DNA of 64,000 nt from Candidatus Poribacteria bacterium (GTDB lineage Bacteria; Poribacteria; WGA-4E; WGA-3G). Each line of letters starts with the position of its first letter. The first letter of the stretch is position 1. Position numbers and translations under genes: made by a program. The notes under the pieces are model-generated. The model saw only the letters and a list, made by a program, of their open reading frames with translations. It did not search any database and was not told where the DNA came from. This document shows, one piece after another, positions 33,791 through 43,031 of the stretch. Location of the stretch: contig JAJEIE010000033.1 in NCBI GenBank assembly GCA_022827625.1, positions 62,001 through 126,000 on the forward strand, in the 5' to 3' direction.

Positions 33791-34257
33791 AAGTTGACTA
33801 AAGTTCCTTTTGTATACAAATCAAATGCTTCCCAACGTTCGATAGGAAGCTCAATGTGGGCGAGTGCTGCTGTCGGCATTCGTTTGATATGTCCTGTCAA
33901 ATGATTCACGAGTTGTTCCATTATTGGATTATGCCCGACGACCATGACGCATTGATATTTATCCGGCAGGCTTTGTAGTGTTTCAAAGTAAACACCAGGG
34001 ACGCTGGCGTAAAACGCCTCCAGTTTTTTTACCTTGCCCGTGTAACCCGACGCTTTCGCCACTTTATTCGCCGTTTTTCGCGCGCGTTTCGCCGATGAGG
34101 TAAGAATCCGATCCGGAACCAATCCTTCCTGACGCAAGTGTTTCCCCATACGCGGTGCGTCCCGTTTACCGCGTTTGTTAAGCGGTCGGTCGTAATCAGA
34201 GAGTTCTGGATGCTTCCAACTCGATTTTGCGTGCCGCAGAATAAGAAGGGTTTTCAT
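33760..34257 (-). CDS. sixA: SixA-like phosphohistidine phosphatase
   Basis: A 165-residue histidine-phosphatase-superfamily enzyme with the phospho-acceptor motif LRHAKSSW (R8-H9) at the N terminus, DRPLNKRGKRDAPRM, the second Arg in SAKRARKT, and the second catalytic His in VVGHNPIMEQL. SixA removes phosphate from histidines of phosphorelay or PTS proteins. AAGGAGACAGA precedes the ATG. The gene is upstream of and overlaps the exported repeat protein gene. Confidence 0.92.
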   Translation of the reverse strand: MKTLLILRHAKSSWKHPELSDYDRPLNKRGKRDAPRMGKHLRQEGLVPDRILTSSAKRARKTANKVAKASGYTGKVKKLEAFYASVPGVYFETLQSLPDKYQCVMVVGHNPIMEQLVNHLTGHIKRMPTAALAHIELPIERWEAFDLYTKGTLVNLWTPKTLFTD

Positions 34258-34552
34258 TCTGTCTCCTTATGTTGACTTAAATCTCTTTCATATCCTATCA
34301 CAATCCATCCCGAATGTCAATTGCTGATTCCTGAAAGGCAGGGAATGTCACACGGCATTCATACCGTTGATTTGATTATGATTCAAAGCCCCGCTTAACT
34401 TATAACTTATAACCAACAACTTATAACCCAATCATTTTACTTTGCATTCCCGCCCTTTTTGTGATATTATTTAATGAAAGCTTGTCAACGTTTTTAGAGA
34501 TATATCCGTTACAGAGTTTAAATACACTACAAACTCTGGAGGATATAAACCC
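34258..34552. repeat. Spacer with composite palindrome and heptameric repeats
   Basis: Contains a copy of the GGGAATGTC/GGCATTCATACCG family at 34339-34380 and TAACTTA-type heptamers at 34395-34428. Beyond that, a TTGCAT (34442) with TATTAT (34466-34471) is a weak promoter candidate for the lipoprotein gene. No gene is seen. Confidence 0.6.
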
Positions 34553-35350
34553 ATGTTGCGGAAAACTAACACAATTCTCTCAATACTACTGCTCACAATA
34601 CTACTTGCGGGTATCAGTGGATGTTATATTGATACCAATGAAAGCGACCGTGAACCGCCAGCGATTCCACGCGGTGTCCAAACGATCACCGGCGATGAAC
34701 AGGTTGTCATTGAATGGTATCCTAATGGAGAGTTCGACTTGGCAGGCTATAAAGTCTGGCGTGGCAGAGATGATGTCAATTTTAATGATCTACTGGCAGA
34801 CGTGTCCGAAAGTACAACACACTACATAGATACAGATGTACGAAATGGGGAAACTTATTACTACGCCGTCTCCGCTTATGATGCCGAAGGGAATGAGAGT
34901 GAACTGAGTCCCGAAAACGCTTGGGACACGCCACGACCCGAAGGACGAAACATTACGCTTGATGACTATCTTCTTTTTCCCGGAAGAAGCGGGTTCGATT
35001 TCTCACAGCCATACAAAGGAAGTATCCCTTGGGACACACTGGAGACGGATATCTATTTCGGGCTTGATACGGAAATTGGCGTTACCTACCTCTATTCAGA
35101 CAATGAAACCCTTATGCAAGATTTAGGGTATCATGAGGACTTTGAATCAGTCGACCTCGTTCCAGAGTTTGGATATACAACGCTGTTTGTCGAACTCATT
35201 GAGGGACATATCTATGCCTTCTATACACCCGATGGAAACTTCGCGAAAATTCAGGTGCGCGAGCTTTTTGATGATGCCGTCATTTTCGACTGGGCATACC
35301 AAACCGATTTCGATAATATCCAATTAGCACCACCTCTTAATAGACCTTGA
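34553..35350 (+). CDS. Fibronectin type III lipoprotein
   Basis: A 265-residue lipoprotein: the signal region TILLAGISGC has a good lipobox with C24 as the lipidated residue. Residues about 35-125 form one fibronectin type III domain (PRGVQTITGDEQVVIEWYPN, AGYKVWRG, NGETYYYAVSAYDAEGNES, typical of the FnIII core), followed by a beta-rich C-terminal part with FYTPDGNFAKIQV. GGAGGATATAAACCC precedes the ATG. The next gene follows after 15 bases with its own AAGGAG, so these two likely share an operon. It is probably an outer-membrane or periplasmic protein of unknown role. Confidence 0.82.
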   Translation: MLRKTNTILSILLLTILLAGISGCYIDTNESDREPPAIPRGVQTITGDEQVVIEWYPNGEFDLAGYKVWRGRDDVNFNDLLADVSESTTHYIDTDVRNGETYYYAVSAYDAEGNESELSPENAWDTPRPEGRNITLDDYLLFPGRSGFDFSQPYKGSIPWDTLETDIYFGLDTEIGVTYLYSDNETLMQDLGYHEDFESVDLVPEFGYTTLFVELIEGHIYAFYTPDGNFAKIQVRELFDDAVIFDWAYQTDFDNIQLAPPLNRP

Positions 35351-35365
35351 CAAGGAGTACCTCGC

Positions 35366-36031
35366 ATGCAAAAAAGTCGGGGGGCGGTACAAATGCCGCC
35401 TCTATACATAACCCTCCCTTTTCTGATCTTTCTTATCATCGGTTCTATTTCTGTAGCTGCCGAAACTTCAGAGACAGACACAAGTGCTTCCGCAGCGGAA
35501 TCCGATGCTGAAACCCAGGAGATACTCCCTCTTTTCCGTAATTACATGACGGAAACGGAGACCGACACGAAATCTACTTATCCGCTGTTCCGTTCACACG
35601 CAGAACGGTACTACCCGGAATTAGATGTCAAGAAAGCGACGCAACTTTCAACCCTTATGCCCGGTTTAGGACAGGCTTACGCCGGCGATTACATGAAAGC
35701 GACGCTTTTCCTCAGTTCGGAATTAGGTGCTTTCGCACTTGCTGGCTACAACATCGCGCGCGCCTTACACTACAATAAACAAAACGCGTTTGAGACAGGG
35801 TTCTTGGACGCTCGCACCGGTGAATTCCTAACCTACGAACAAGGACGCACCCGGATGTGGAACCATACCTTTTTCAGTGGCGTGTTCCTCGCAACCGGTA
35901 TCGGACTGCATATCTGGAATATTCTCGATGCACCAAAGACAGCCGAGGCATATAATAGTCGAAGATTTTCTGTAGAGATGAAACAAACAGATAGCGGCGT
36001 TCAATCACTGATGTTTACACATAGGTGGTAG
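35366..36031 (+). CDS. Membrane protein with PGLGQ-type repeat (DUF5683-like)
   Basis: A 221-residue protein; ATG 35366 follows AAGGAG. Residues 1-32 contain a hydrophobic segment (PLYITLPFLIFLIIGSISVAA), then a Thr/Glu-rich linker, then from about residue 90 the LSTLMPGLGQAYAGDYMKAT motif and two further hydrophobic segments (LFLSSELGAFALAGYNIA; HTFFSGVFLATGIGLHIW). The PGLGQ-Y-G motif is shared by several small-protein families (DUF5683, TM2-like) of unknown function. It is probably encoded in an operon with the FnIII lipoprotein upstream. Confidence 0.7.
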   Translation: MQKSRGAVQMPPLYITLPFLIFLIIGSISVAAETSETDTSASAAESDAETQEILPLFRNYMTETETDTKSTYPLFRSHAERYYPELDVKKATQLSTLMPGLGQAYAGDYMKATLFLSSELGAFALAGYNIARALHYNKQNAFETGFLDARTGEFLTYEQGRTRMWNHTFFSGVFLATGIGLHIWNILDAPKTAEAYNSRRFSVEMKQTDSGVQSLMFTHRW

Positions 36032-36230
36032 GAGGCGGGGAATGCCATCAGGCATTCATACCCCGGTGAAGCCCACACGGGAAACCTCATACCGTTGATT
36101 ACATGCCATAAGGAAACCTGAATACCGTTGATTCTGATTTTTTCCAAATCCCGACTCCTAACTGACTGCCGACGGTTTCTATTGTAGGAGGGATTTCCAA
36201 ATCCCGACTCCTAACTTATAACTTATAACC
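36032..36230. repeat. Composite palindromes and heptamers
   Basis: Copy of the GGGGAATGCC/GGCATTCATACC family with two further sub-units (about 36036-36155), a REP-like element at 36184-36209 (GTAGGAGGG...CCCGAC) and heptameric units at 36211-36230. This is the most complete chain of the repeat families in the window. No gene is seen. Confidence 0.75.
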
Positions 36231-36244
36231 TTTGAGCACAAAAA

Positions 36245-37015
36245 GTGCATTATGTAAAACATCTAACCTTCATGTTTTTTCTCATAGGATGTCTGGTTTC
36301 CGTAAACGGTATGTCTACCTCTCTTGTTGAAAGTATAGACATTTCACCCCAACCGTTACGGATTGGCGAAAAATTAACCTATGATATTAGTTGGAGAAGA
36401 TTACCCGCAGGCAGAAGAACTGACTGGATCGCGAAAGCAGAGACGTTGAACGGCGTATCCGTCTATCATATCCGTTCTGAAATGAAAACCCGTGCGCTTT
36501 TCAGATTCTATAGCTTCCGAAATCAACAAGAGACATACCTAAATCCGACGACGCTTGCCCCTGTCCGTTTTCGGAATCACGTACAGGATCGGAAATTTCT
36601 CGCCACCGTCGCCATCGACTTCCGAGAGGGCGAAGCAGAATATAAAAGAATCTCCCAACGAGACCGGAAATCAGATCAAAAACACGAAGTAACAACCCTA
36701 ACGATACCCGACGGTACACAGGATGAACTCTCGACACTCTACTTTCTACGTTCTAAACAACTCGCGCTCGGTGAAACCTATTTCTTCCCTGTTGTCGTTA
36801 AAGGAGAAGTACAGAAGGTTACACTCACTGTTGAACGCAGAGAAGTTATTAAGAACAAGGCGTTAGGACGTGTTCAAACACTCGTGTTGGGAACCTCAAA
36901 AGGCGACCGCTTCTGGCTCACGGATGATGAGCGACGACTACCCGTCAAGATGGAAGCGAAGAGTAAAATGGGAGCATTCAAAGCAGCTTTAGCAGATATT
37001 GAATTCGTAAACTAA
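36245..37015 (+). CDS. DUF3108 family exported protein
   Basis: A 256-residue protein. The start codon GTG 36245 gives a signal peptide (HLTFMFFLIGCLVSVNG) but an ATG at 36272 inside it is a possible shorter start; no good Shine-Dalgarno sequence supports either. The mature part matches the DUF3108 layout: LRIGEKLTYDISWR, a middle beta sheet with VRFRNHVQDRKFLATV, LSTLYFLRSKQLALGETYFF, and a C-terminal FWLTDDERRLPVKMEAKSKMG. DUF3108 proteins are periplasmic, of unknown function, sometimes near LPS or mfd-like genes. Mfd follows 124 bases downstream. Confidence 0.82.
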   Translation: MHYVKHLTFMFFLIGCLVSVNGMSTSLVESIDISPQPLRIGEKLTYDISWRRLPAGRRTDWIAKAETLNGVSVYHIRSEMKTRALFRFYSFRNQQETYLNPTTLAPVRFRNHVQDRKFLATVAIDFREGEAEYKRISQRDRKSDQKHEVTTLTIPDGTQDELSTLYFLRSKQLALGETYFFPVVVKGEVQKVTLTVERREVIKNKALGRVQTLVLGTSKGDRFWLTDDERRLPVKMEAKSKMGAFKAALADIEFVN

Positions 37016-37139
37016 GGAGTGGCGATTGGCAATTCGCAGATAGCGATTAGCGGTTAGCGCGAGAATTTTGTGGCGGTTACATAATACAGACATGCTACAC
37101 ACTCATAACGAATAGCCAACAACCAACAGCCAATATACC

Positions 37140-40100
37140 GTGATAGAATTTTTACGTCAAACAGAAAATTACCAAACACTCGTATCGCGCCTCAAGGATG
37201 GCAAAAAACTGCCATGGCTTAGAGGATTGGTGAACGCATCTACGGCTTATCTTTTAACAGCACTGATTGATGATTTTCCGAAAAGATCCTTCCTGATTGT
37301 GCTACCTTCGCAACGCGAAGCCGAACAGATACTTGAGGAAATCTGTACCTATCGTGCCTATCCGACGTTAGAGAGTTCGCCGACACCCGACGCTTATCCT
37401 GAACTAAATCTTTTTCCCAGTTGGCATCGGAAATTCGTTGAAGGTATCGCGCCACCCAAAAACATTATCGCCGACCGGATGCGATGTTTGGATCGCTTGC
37501 TACATGGAGAACGGAACGTCGTTGTCACGACAAGTCAGGCACTGCTTTACAAACTCCCCTCGCGAGCGTGTTTGGCTGCTACCTGTCGCGTCGTCAATCT
37601 CGGCGACGAAATTGATCCAGACGACATCGCTGTCATGCTCATGAGCGGTGGATACCAGAACGTTGAGCTCGTAGAAGTCAAAGGCGAATTTGCCCGTAGA
37701 GGCGATATCTTTGATGTCTTTCCACTTACGGCTGATACCCCTGTACGCCTTGAATTCTTTGGAGATGAAGTGGAGGCTATCCGCGCTTTCGATCCCATAT
37801 CGCAACGTTCAACTGAACCCCTCGAATCTGTCACACTCACGCCGCTCCGCGAAATCTTTGCTGCTGACCCGTCAATAGATTATTGGCAGACACAAACGGA
37901 TGCCCTCATTCAGGAACACGCGACACCGCAGATTATAAATGCTATCAGAGAGATAACAAGAAACCTAACAGAAAGCGAGTCATCTCCGTATGGACTCGCC
38001 GACTGCACACTCAATAATGGACTTGACGCATTTCTGCCAATGCTCACACCCGAGGTTGAACTCCTCACAGATTACCTATCCGACGATACAATTGTCTGTC
38101 TGATTGAACCGCAATGGCAGAAGCGAGAGGCAGCGCGCCTGCACGAACGGCTGCAGGAAACCTACCAACAAAAGCTTGATGAATCTCATTTTGTTGTGCC
38201 ACCAGATAAACTCTTAGTTCCCTTTGAAACCCTCACGACACAGATAGCGCAGTATCCGGTTGTCTCTTCGTCTTTAGCACCGCCACGTAAAGTTTCAGAC
38301 AACAAATTGGCACCGATGCCTTTTGGAATGGAATCGCTCGCTTTACCATCAGGAAACTATCAAACGGTTATCAATCAGATTAAAACCTGGGCACAGCAAG
38401 GGAAACGGGTTCATCTGTTCTGTGAAACACCTCAGCAGTCCAAACGGGTATCGGAAATCTTAGCCGAACGCGACTTATTACCACCCGATATAGACATCAG
38501 CGTTGGGGCAATCAGTCAAGGTTTTCTCAGCGAACCGCTGAATCTTGTTGTTATCTCCGAAGATGAACTTTTCGGAAATCGACACCATCGTCCAATCCGC
38601 CGTCGTCCCCCTACAGATGGGACTCCTATTCTCAGTCTCATTGATCTCAAAGTTGGAGACTATGTGGTTCACGTCTCTCACGGTATCGCCGTCTATGACG
38701 GTATACGTCGATTGGATATTGATGGCAAGTCCCAAGATTTTCTGGTCCTCAAATACAGCGATGAGAACACGCTCTATGTGCCGACTTATCAGGTCGATCT
38801 CGTGCAAAAATACATCGGTAGTAAGGATGAGACCTATAAACCGCGGCTTGACCGTCTTGGGGGTCCTGCTTGGCACCGTCGAAAAGAGCGCGTCAGGGCA
38901 TCCATACAAGAGATGGCAGATGAACTCCTGAACTTATACGCGCTCCGGCAAGCCCAGAAGGGTTATAGTTTTCCAGCGGAAGTCCCTTGGCAGACCGAAT
39001 TTGAAGCCCTTTTCCCGTATCAAGAAACCAACGACCAACTCCAAGCCATTGAGGACGTTAAAGCCGACATGGAAAATGAACGCCCGATGGATCGACTCGT
39101 CTGTGGTGATGTCGGATACGGCAAAACAGAGGTAGCACTCCGCGCCGCCTTCAAAGCCGTTATGTCAGAAAAGCAGGTCGCAATTCTCGTCCCAACGACG
39201 ATCCTCGCGCTTCAGCACCACGACACCTTCGAAAAACGTTTTCAGGATTTCCCGGTTCATGTCGAAATGCTAAACCGTTTTCGGACACCAAAAGAGATAA
39301 AGCGGATTAAGGAAGGATTGGCGAAAGGGACGATTGATGTTGTGATCGGGACACATAGCTTGCTTTCCAAAACGGTGACATTTGCCAATCTCGGACTCCT
39401 CATTGTTGACGAGGAACACCGATTCGGTGTTAGACACAAGGAAAAGATTAAACAGTTTAAAGAGACGATTGATGTGCTGACATTGACTGCAACCCCAATC
39501 CCCCGGACACTCCACATGTCGCTCGTCGGTATTCGAGATTTCAGCGTTATTAATACGCCTCCCGCAGATCGATTGCCGATTCAGACGCACGTTATGCCTT
39601 ACGACTCCGAGGTCATTCGTGGCGCAATCTCTGCAGAATTGCGTCGCGGCGGTCAAGTATTTTTTGTCCACAATCGCGTTCAAGATATTCAGAGCATCGC
39701 CTTAACTGTCCAACAACTGGTTCCTGAGGCACGGGTCGCTGTTGCACATGGACAGATGCCCGAGCGTGAATTGGAGAGCGTGATGCTTGAGTTTGTCCGC
39801 CATAAGCACGATATCCTCGTCTGTACCATGATTATTGAGTCCGGACTCGATATACCGAATGTAAATACGATCTTGATTAATCGAGCGGATGCACTCGGGT
39901 TGGCGCAACTCTATCAGTTACGCGGACGGGTCGGTAGGGCGACCGCACAGGCTTACGGGTATCTCTTCTATCCACAGAACCACGCAATTACCGAAGGTGC
40001 ACAGAAACGACTTCGGGTCATCGAAGAATTCACCGACCTCGGTTCGGGCTTCAAAATAGCACTCCGAGATCTCGAAATTCGCGGTACAGGGAATATCCTC

Positions 40101-40649
40101 GGTGCCGAGCAACACGGACATATCGTTACCGTTGGTTATGAACTCTACTGTAAGCTGCTTGAAGAAGCAGTGATGGCACTAAAGGGAGAAAAGGTCGAAG
40201 CGTCTCTTGATACACGTATTAGTTTACCTGTTGAAGCCTATCTACCCGATGATTATGTCCCTGACAGTCGTCAAAAGGTCTCTGTCTACAAAAAAATTGC
40301 TGGATTGAAAGAGGATGTGGCTCTCAAAGAACTTCGCGAGGAACTACAGGACAGATATGGACCTATTCCGGAGCCAGTTGAGATGTTGCTCGAAATTGCG
40401 AATCTTAAGCAGCTCAGCAACCAATTGGGTATTAGTGCTATTGTTGCCGGAAAAGAACAGGTAAAGGTCACCTTCGACGAGCAGAATCCGAGAATTAATG
40501 TGAAGAAATTCATTGAAATAGTACACAAAAATAAGAACCTTCAGCTGCAACCACCGGCACAACTTAAAGTTCGCATGCCGGGCATGACTGGCGCGAATAT
40601 GTTAACCGAATTGCAGCAAACCCTGAAATTGTTTGTTGCGTCATCGTAA
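37140..40649 (+). CDS. mfd: Transcription-repair coupling factor Mfd
   Basis: Removes stalled RNA polymerase and recruits the UvrABC system. The 1169-residue protein matches the family length. It has the N-terminal UvrB-like domains (LPSQREAEQILEE, EFARRGDIFDVFP), the CarD/RNAP-interacting domain (KVGDYVVHVSHGIAVYDG near residue 500), the helicase core with Walker A VCGDVGYGKTEVALRAAF, DEEHRFGVRHKEKIK, TLTATPIPRTLHMSL, and the regulatory C terminus with RGTGNILGAEQHGHI. GTG 37140 is the likely start, but there is no strong Shine-Dalgarno sequence. The spacer ahead of it holds degenerate GCGATTAGCGG-type repeats. It heads a cluster of folding factors. Confidence 0.97.
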   Translation: MIEFLRQTENYQTLVSRLKDGKKLPWLRGLVNASTAYLLTALIDDFPKRSFLIVLPSQREAEQILEEICTYRAYPTLESSPTPDAYPELNLFPSWHRKFVEGIAPPKNIIADRMRCLDRLLHGERNVVVTTSQALLYKLPSRACLAATCRVVNLGDEIDPDDIAVMLMSGGYQNVELVEVKGEFARRGDIFDVFPLTADTPVRLEFFGDEVEAIRAFDPISQRSTEPLESVTLTPLREIFAADPSIDYWQTQTDALIQEHATPQIINAIREITRNLTESESSPYGLADCTLNNGLDAFLPMLTPEVELLTDYLSDDTIVCLIEPQWQKREAARLHERLQETYQQKLDESHFVVPPDKLLVPFETLTTQIAQYPVVSSSLAPPRKVSDNKLAPMPFGMESLALPSGNYQTVINQIKTWAQQGKRVHLFCETPQQSKRVSEILAERDLLPPDIDISVGAISQGFLSEPLNLVVISEDELFGNRHHRPIRRRPPTDGTPILSLIDLKVGDYVVHVSHGIAVYDGIRRLDIDGKSQDFLVLKYSDENTLYVPTYQVDLVQKYIGSKDETYKPRLDRLGGPAWHRRKERVRASIQEMADELLNLYALRQAQKGYSFPAEVPWQTEFEALFPYQETNDQLQAIEDVKADMENERPMDRLVCGDVGYGKTEVALRAAFKAVMSEKQVAILVPTTILALQHHDTFEKRFQDFPVHVEMLNRFRTPKEIKRIKEGLAKGTIDVVIGTHSLLSKTVTFANLGLLIVDEEHRFGVRHKEKIKQFKETIDVLTLTATPIPRTLHMSLVGIRDFSVINTPPADRLPIQTHVMPYDSEVIRGAISAELRRGGQVFFVHNRVQDIQSIALTVQQLVPEARVAVAHGQMPERELESVMLEFVRHKHDILVCTMIIESGLDIPNVNTILINRADALGLAQLYQLRGRVGRATAQAYGYLFYPQNHAITEGAQKRLRVIEEFTDLGSGFKIALRDLEIRGTGNILGAEQHGHIVTVGYELYCKLLEEAVMALKGEKVEASLDTRISLPVEAYLPDDYVPDSRQKVSVYKKIAGLKEDVALKELREELQDRYGPIPEPVEMLLEIANLKQLSNQLGISAIVAGKEQVKVTFDEQNPRINVKKFIEIVHKNKNLQLQPPAQLKVRMPGMTGANMLTELQQTLKLFVASS

Positions 40650-40786
40650 AGATGAAAGACAACAAAAAAAGAAATGCTGCGCGCATTGTCCAAAACGCGT
40701 AAGCCTAACCAACGGGCAGGCTGGATATGGGGAAAGACACTTCATTTCCCAAACCGACCTGACCGAACCGCAAGGAACATTGAAAT

Positions 40787-41764
40787 ATGAAAAAAGCGAT
40801 TACTATCTTTGTAATTGTCGCTGTGACCTGTCTACTCACATGGCGATTTGTTCAGTCCGACAATCATGAAACGTCCATGCCTGCTGTTGACGAGAGTCAG
40901 GTGATTTTAGCGGAATACAAATGGAACGACACGGCATACCAGATCTCGTTGGCGGATTTGAACGCTGCGATCGCAGAATTGCCGGTCTATCGGCAGCAGA
41001 ACTATGACAACAGGGCAGATAAAGCCGAGTATCTTGGGGAATTAATAGAGGAACGGCTCAAAATCCTTCGCGCTACGGATGATGGATTTGATATACTTCC
41101 TGAACACGTCAAGAAACTTGAGGATTATACGCATCAACTCATGGTCGAAAAATTAACCGAGGCTGAAGTTGATGCCAAAATCATCTATACCGACGAGGAT
41201 CTCATGGCGCATTATCAAGCGAATCTCAGTGAGTTCGTCGAGGAAGCAAAGGTCCGCGCAATCTGTATCACACTTGAAGAGGAAGACCTTGCCTATGAGA
41301 CACTCGATGCCATTAAAGCCGGAAAAGACCTTGTTGAGATGGCAAAGGAGCTTTCTGAAGCTGGCAAACTTGGTTCTGGACCCGGCACGAATCAGGATGA
41401 TCCGGGGAATACCTATCTCTTCTCGAAGGGTGCTTCTGCGCGTTGGTCAGAATTCATTGACGCTGTTTTCGAGATGGAAATTGGCGAATTGACGGATGCC
41501 GTCTTTGAAACCGAAGTTAACGATACAATCTTTTACCTCATTTTCCGTAAAGAGGAACACCAGCCAGAACGGCAGCAGGAATTCGAGGAGGTTAAAGATG
41601 ACATCAAACGGACGGTTGAGCGTGAAAAGAAACGCGCACGTATCAATGAATGGGTCACCGAGATCTCTGAAAAAGGTAAGTTGAAAACCTATCCTGAAAA
41701 TATTCCAGAGCCACCGCAACCTGAGGAAGTGGAGACCGAGGCGTCACAGGAATCAGACGAGTAG
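40787..41764 (+). CDS. SurA/PpiC-like peptidyl-prolyl isomerase, copy 1
   Basis: A 325-residue exported protein with an N-terminal hydrophobic segment (ITIFVIVAVTCLLTWRFV, residues 6-23). The first half has the SurA N-terminal helical layout (YLGELIEERLKILRATDD), then a parvulin-type region with VRAICITLEEE, AKELSEAGKLGSGPGTNQDDPGNTYLF and an EIGELTDAVFE segment, and an acidic tail (EVETEASQESDE). Several parvulin catalytic residues are not clearly present, so it may be a chaperone rather than an active isomerase. It is a tandem paralogue of the gene at 41907. Confidence 0.75.
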   Translation: MKKAITIFVIVAVTCLLTWRFVQSDNHETSMPAVDESQVILAEYKWNDTAYQISLADLNAAIAELPVYRQQNYDNRADKAEYLGELIEERLKILRATDDGFDILPEHVKKLEDYTHQLMVEKLTEAEVDAKIIYTDEDLMAHYQANLSEFVEEAKVRAICITLEEEDLAYETLDAIKAGKDLVEMAKELSEAGKLGSGPGTNQDDPGNTYLFSKGASARWSEFIDAVFEMEIGELTDAVFETEVNDTIFYLIFRKEEHQPERQQEFEEVKDDIKRTVEREKKRARINEWVTEISEKGKLKTYPENIPEPPQPEEVETEASQESDE

Positions 41765-41906
41765 CTTAATAGTTGTCAGCATAGGGCTGCGCCCCTTTTA
41801 GTCATCAGTCCAGATAACGGTGCGGTAGTTCCGAACGTTTGTAACCGCTACACGCTTAACTGACAACTGATAACTGATAACTAATAAAAAGGAGTTAGAA
41901 CCAATA
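41765..41906. repeat. Spacer with degenerate ACTGATAA-type repeats
   Basis: Heptameric units (CTGATAA, e.g. TGACAACTGATAACTGATAA around 41858-41885) directly before the second PpiC-like gene. No gene seen. Confidence 0.5.
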
Positions 41907-42923
41907 ATGATTACAAGAATTATCCCCTTTATCGGCAAAATGGATAGCCAGGTCAGACTTCCGGTTATCTCTCTATTTTTAATAGCGGTGATTGCTATAC
42001 ACCCCGTCTTTTACAGTTGTAGCGACAAAGCAATCGGGGCAGACGGCACTGTTATCGCGGAATTTGAATGGAACGGTAAACAGCACATCACCTTGGAAGA
42101 GATGCAGCAGGAGATTAGCGAACTTCCAGAATATAAACAACGCCAGTATCAGGACAAAGAGGGACTCGAAACCTATATGCTCCTCATGGCGGAAAGTCGA
42201 TTAATCCTCAACCTTGCACGCGATCAAAAACTCAATGAAGACCCCGAAATTCTCAAGAAAGTCCAAGACTATCTTCACGAGTTGATGGTTAAGAGAATTA
42301 CGACTCAGGAAGTTGACGATAAACTCGTTTTGACTGAGCAGGACTATCTTGCCCACTATGAGGCGCACAAGGAAGACTATGTCCGTCCGGCACAGGTCAG
42401 GCTTATGTGTATCACAATGACCGATAAAGTGCGAGCAGATGAAACCTACGCCCAAATCCAAGAGGGCAGAGACATCGCCGAACTTGCGCAGGAACTTTCG
42501 GACAAGGGGGAACTCGTCGGTCCTGGCGCGAACCCAGCCAGCCCGGGTGATACGGACTATATTAGCAGGGAATCTTTTCCCGCTGGAACGGAGCCTTTCT
42601 TAGATGCAGCTTTCGCCGCAGAAATCGGAACACTGCATGAGGGTGTCATTGAAGTTGATGTCCAAGGACAGAAATACTACATGATATTCCGTAAAGATGA
42701 GGCGCGTGATGCTTATCAGAAGCCTTTTGAGGAAGAGGATGTCCGTAGAAATGTAGAGCGGAAGGTCGAGCGTGAAAAGCGGCAGGCACTTATGGATGAA
42801 TGGATCCTCCACCTCCGTGAGCGCGCTGAGGTTAAAACTTATATGGATCGCATTCCAGAGGCACCCGCTGAGGATGAATCCGAAGTAGAGGAAGCCCCTG
42901 ATGAGGCGCAACCTGAAGAATAG
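41907..42923 (+). CDS. SurA/PpiC-like peptidyl-prolyl isomerase, copy 2
   Basis: A 338-residue tandem paralogue of the previous protein: the same EFEWNGKQHITLEEM, YLHELMVKRITTQEVDDK and YLAHYEAHKEDYVRPAQVRLMC layout, then a parvulin-like region (AQELSDKGELVGPGANPASPGDTDYI and EIGTLHEGVIEVDVQGQKYYMIF) and a Glu-rich tail. The N-terminal hydrophobic segment (VISLFLIAVIAIHPVFYSC) ends with a cysteine that could be lipidated although the lipobox is poor. GGAG lies 13 bases before the ATG. It is part of the run leading to surA and lptD, with degenerate repeats separating the genes. Confidence 0.76.
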   Translation: MITRIIPFIGKMDSQVRLPVISLFLIAVIAIHPVFYSCSDKAIGADGTVIAEFEWNGKQHITLEEMQQEISELPEYKQRQYQDKEGLETYMLLMAESRLILNLARDQKLNEDPEILKKVQDYLHELMVKRITTQEVDDKLVLTEQDYLAHYEAHKEDYVRPAQVRLMCITMTDKVRADETYAQIQEGRDIAELAQELSDKGELVGPGANPASPGDTDYISRESFPAGTEPFLDAAFAAEIGTLHEGVIEVDVQGQKYYMIFRKDEARDAYQKPFEEEDVRRNVERKVEREKRQALMDEWILHLRERAEVKTYMDRIPEAPAEDESEVEEAPDEAQPEE

Positions 42924-43031
42924 CGATTAGCAGTCAGCGGTCGGCGGTCAGCAAACAGTCGATGGTTTCTGACTACCGACTGCTGATAGCCGTTTGCTAA
43001 CCGCCATTCACCCTAAATAGGAGGTGTAGAC
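42924..43031. repeat. Spacer with seven-base degenerate repeats
   Basis: GCGGTCGGCGGTCAGC and GCTGATAGCCGTTTGC-like words, related to the heptamer family elsewhere; AATAGGAGGTGTAGAC ahead of ATG 43032 is a good ribosome binding site. No gene. Confidence 0.5.
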
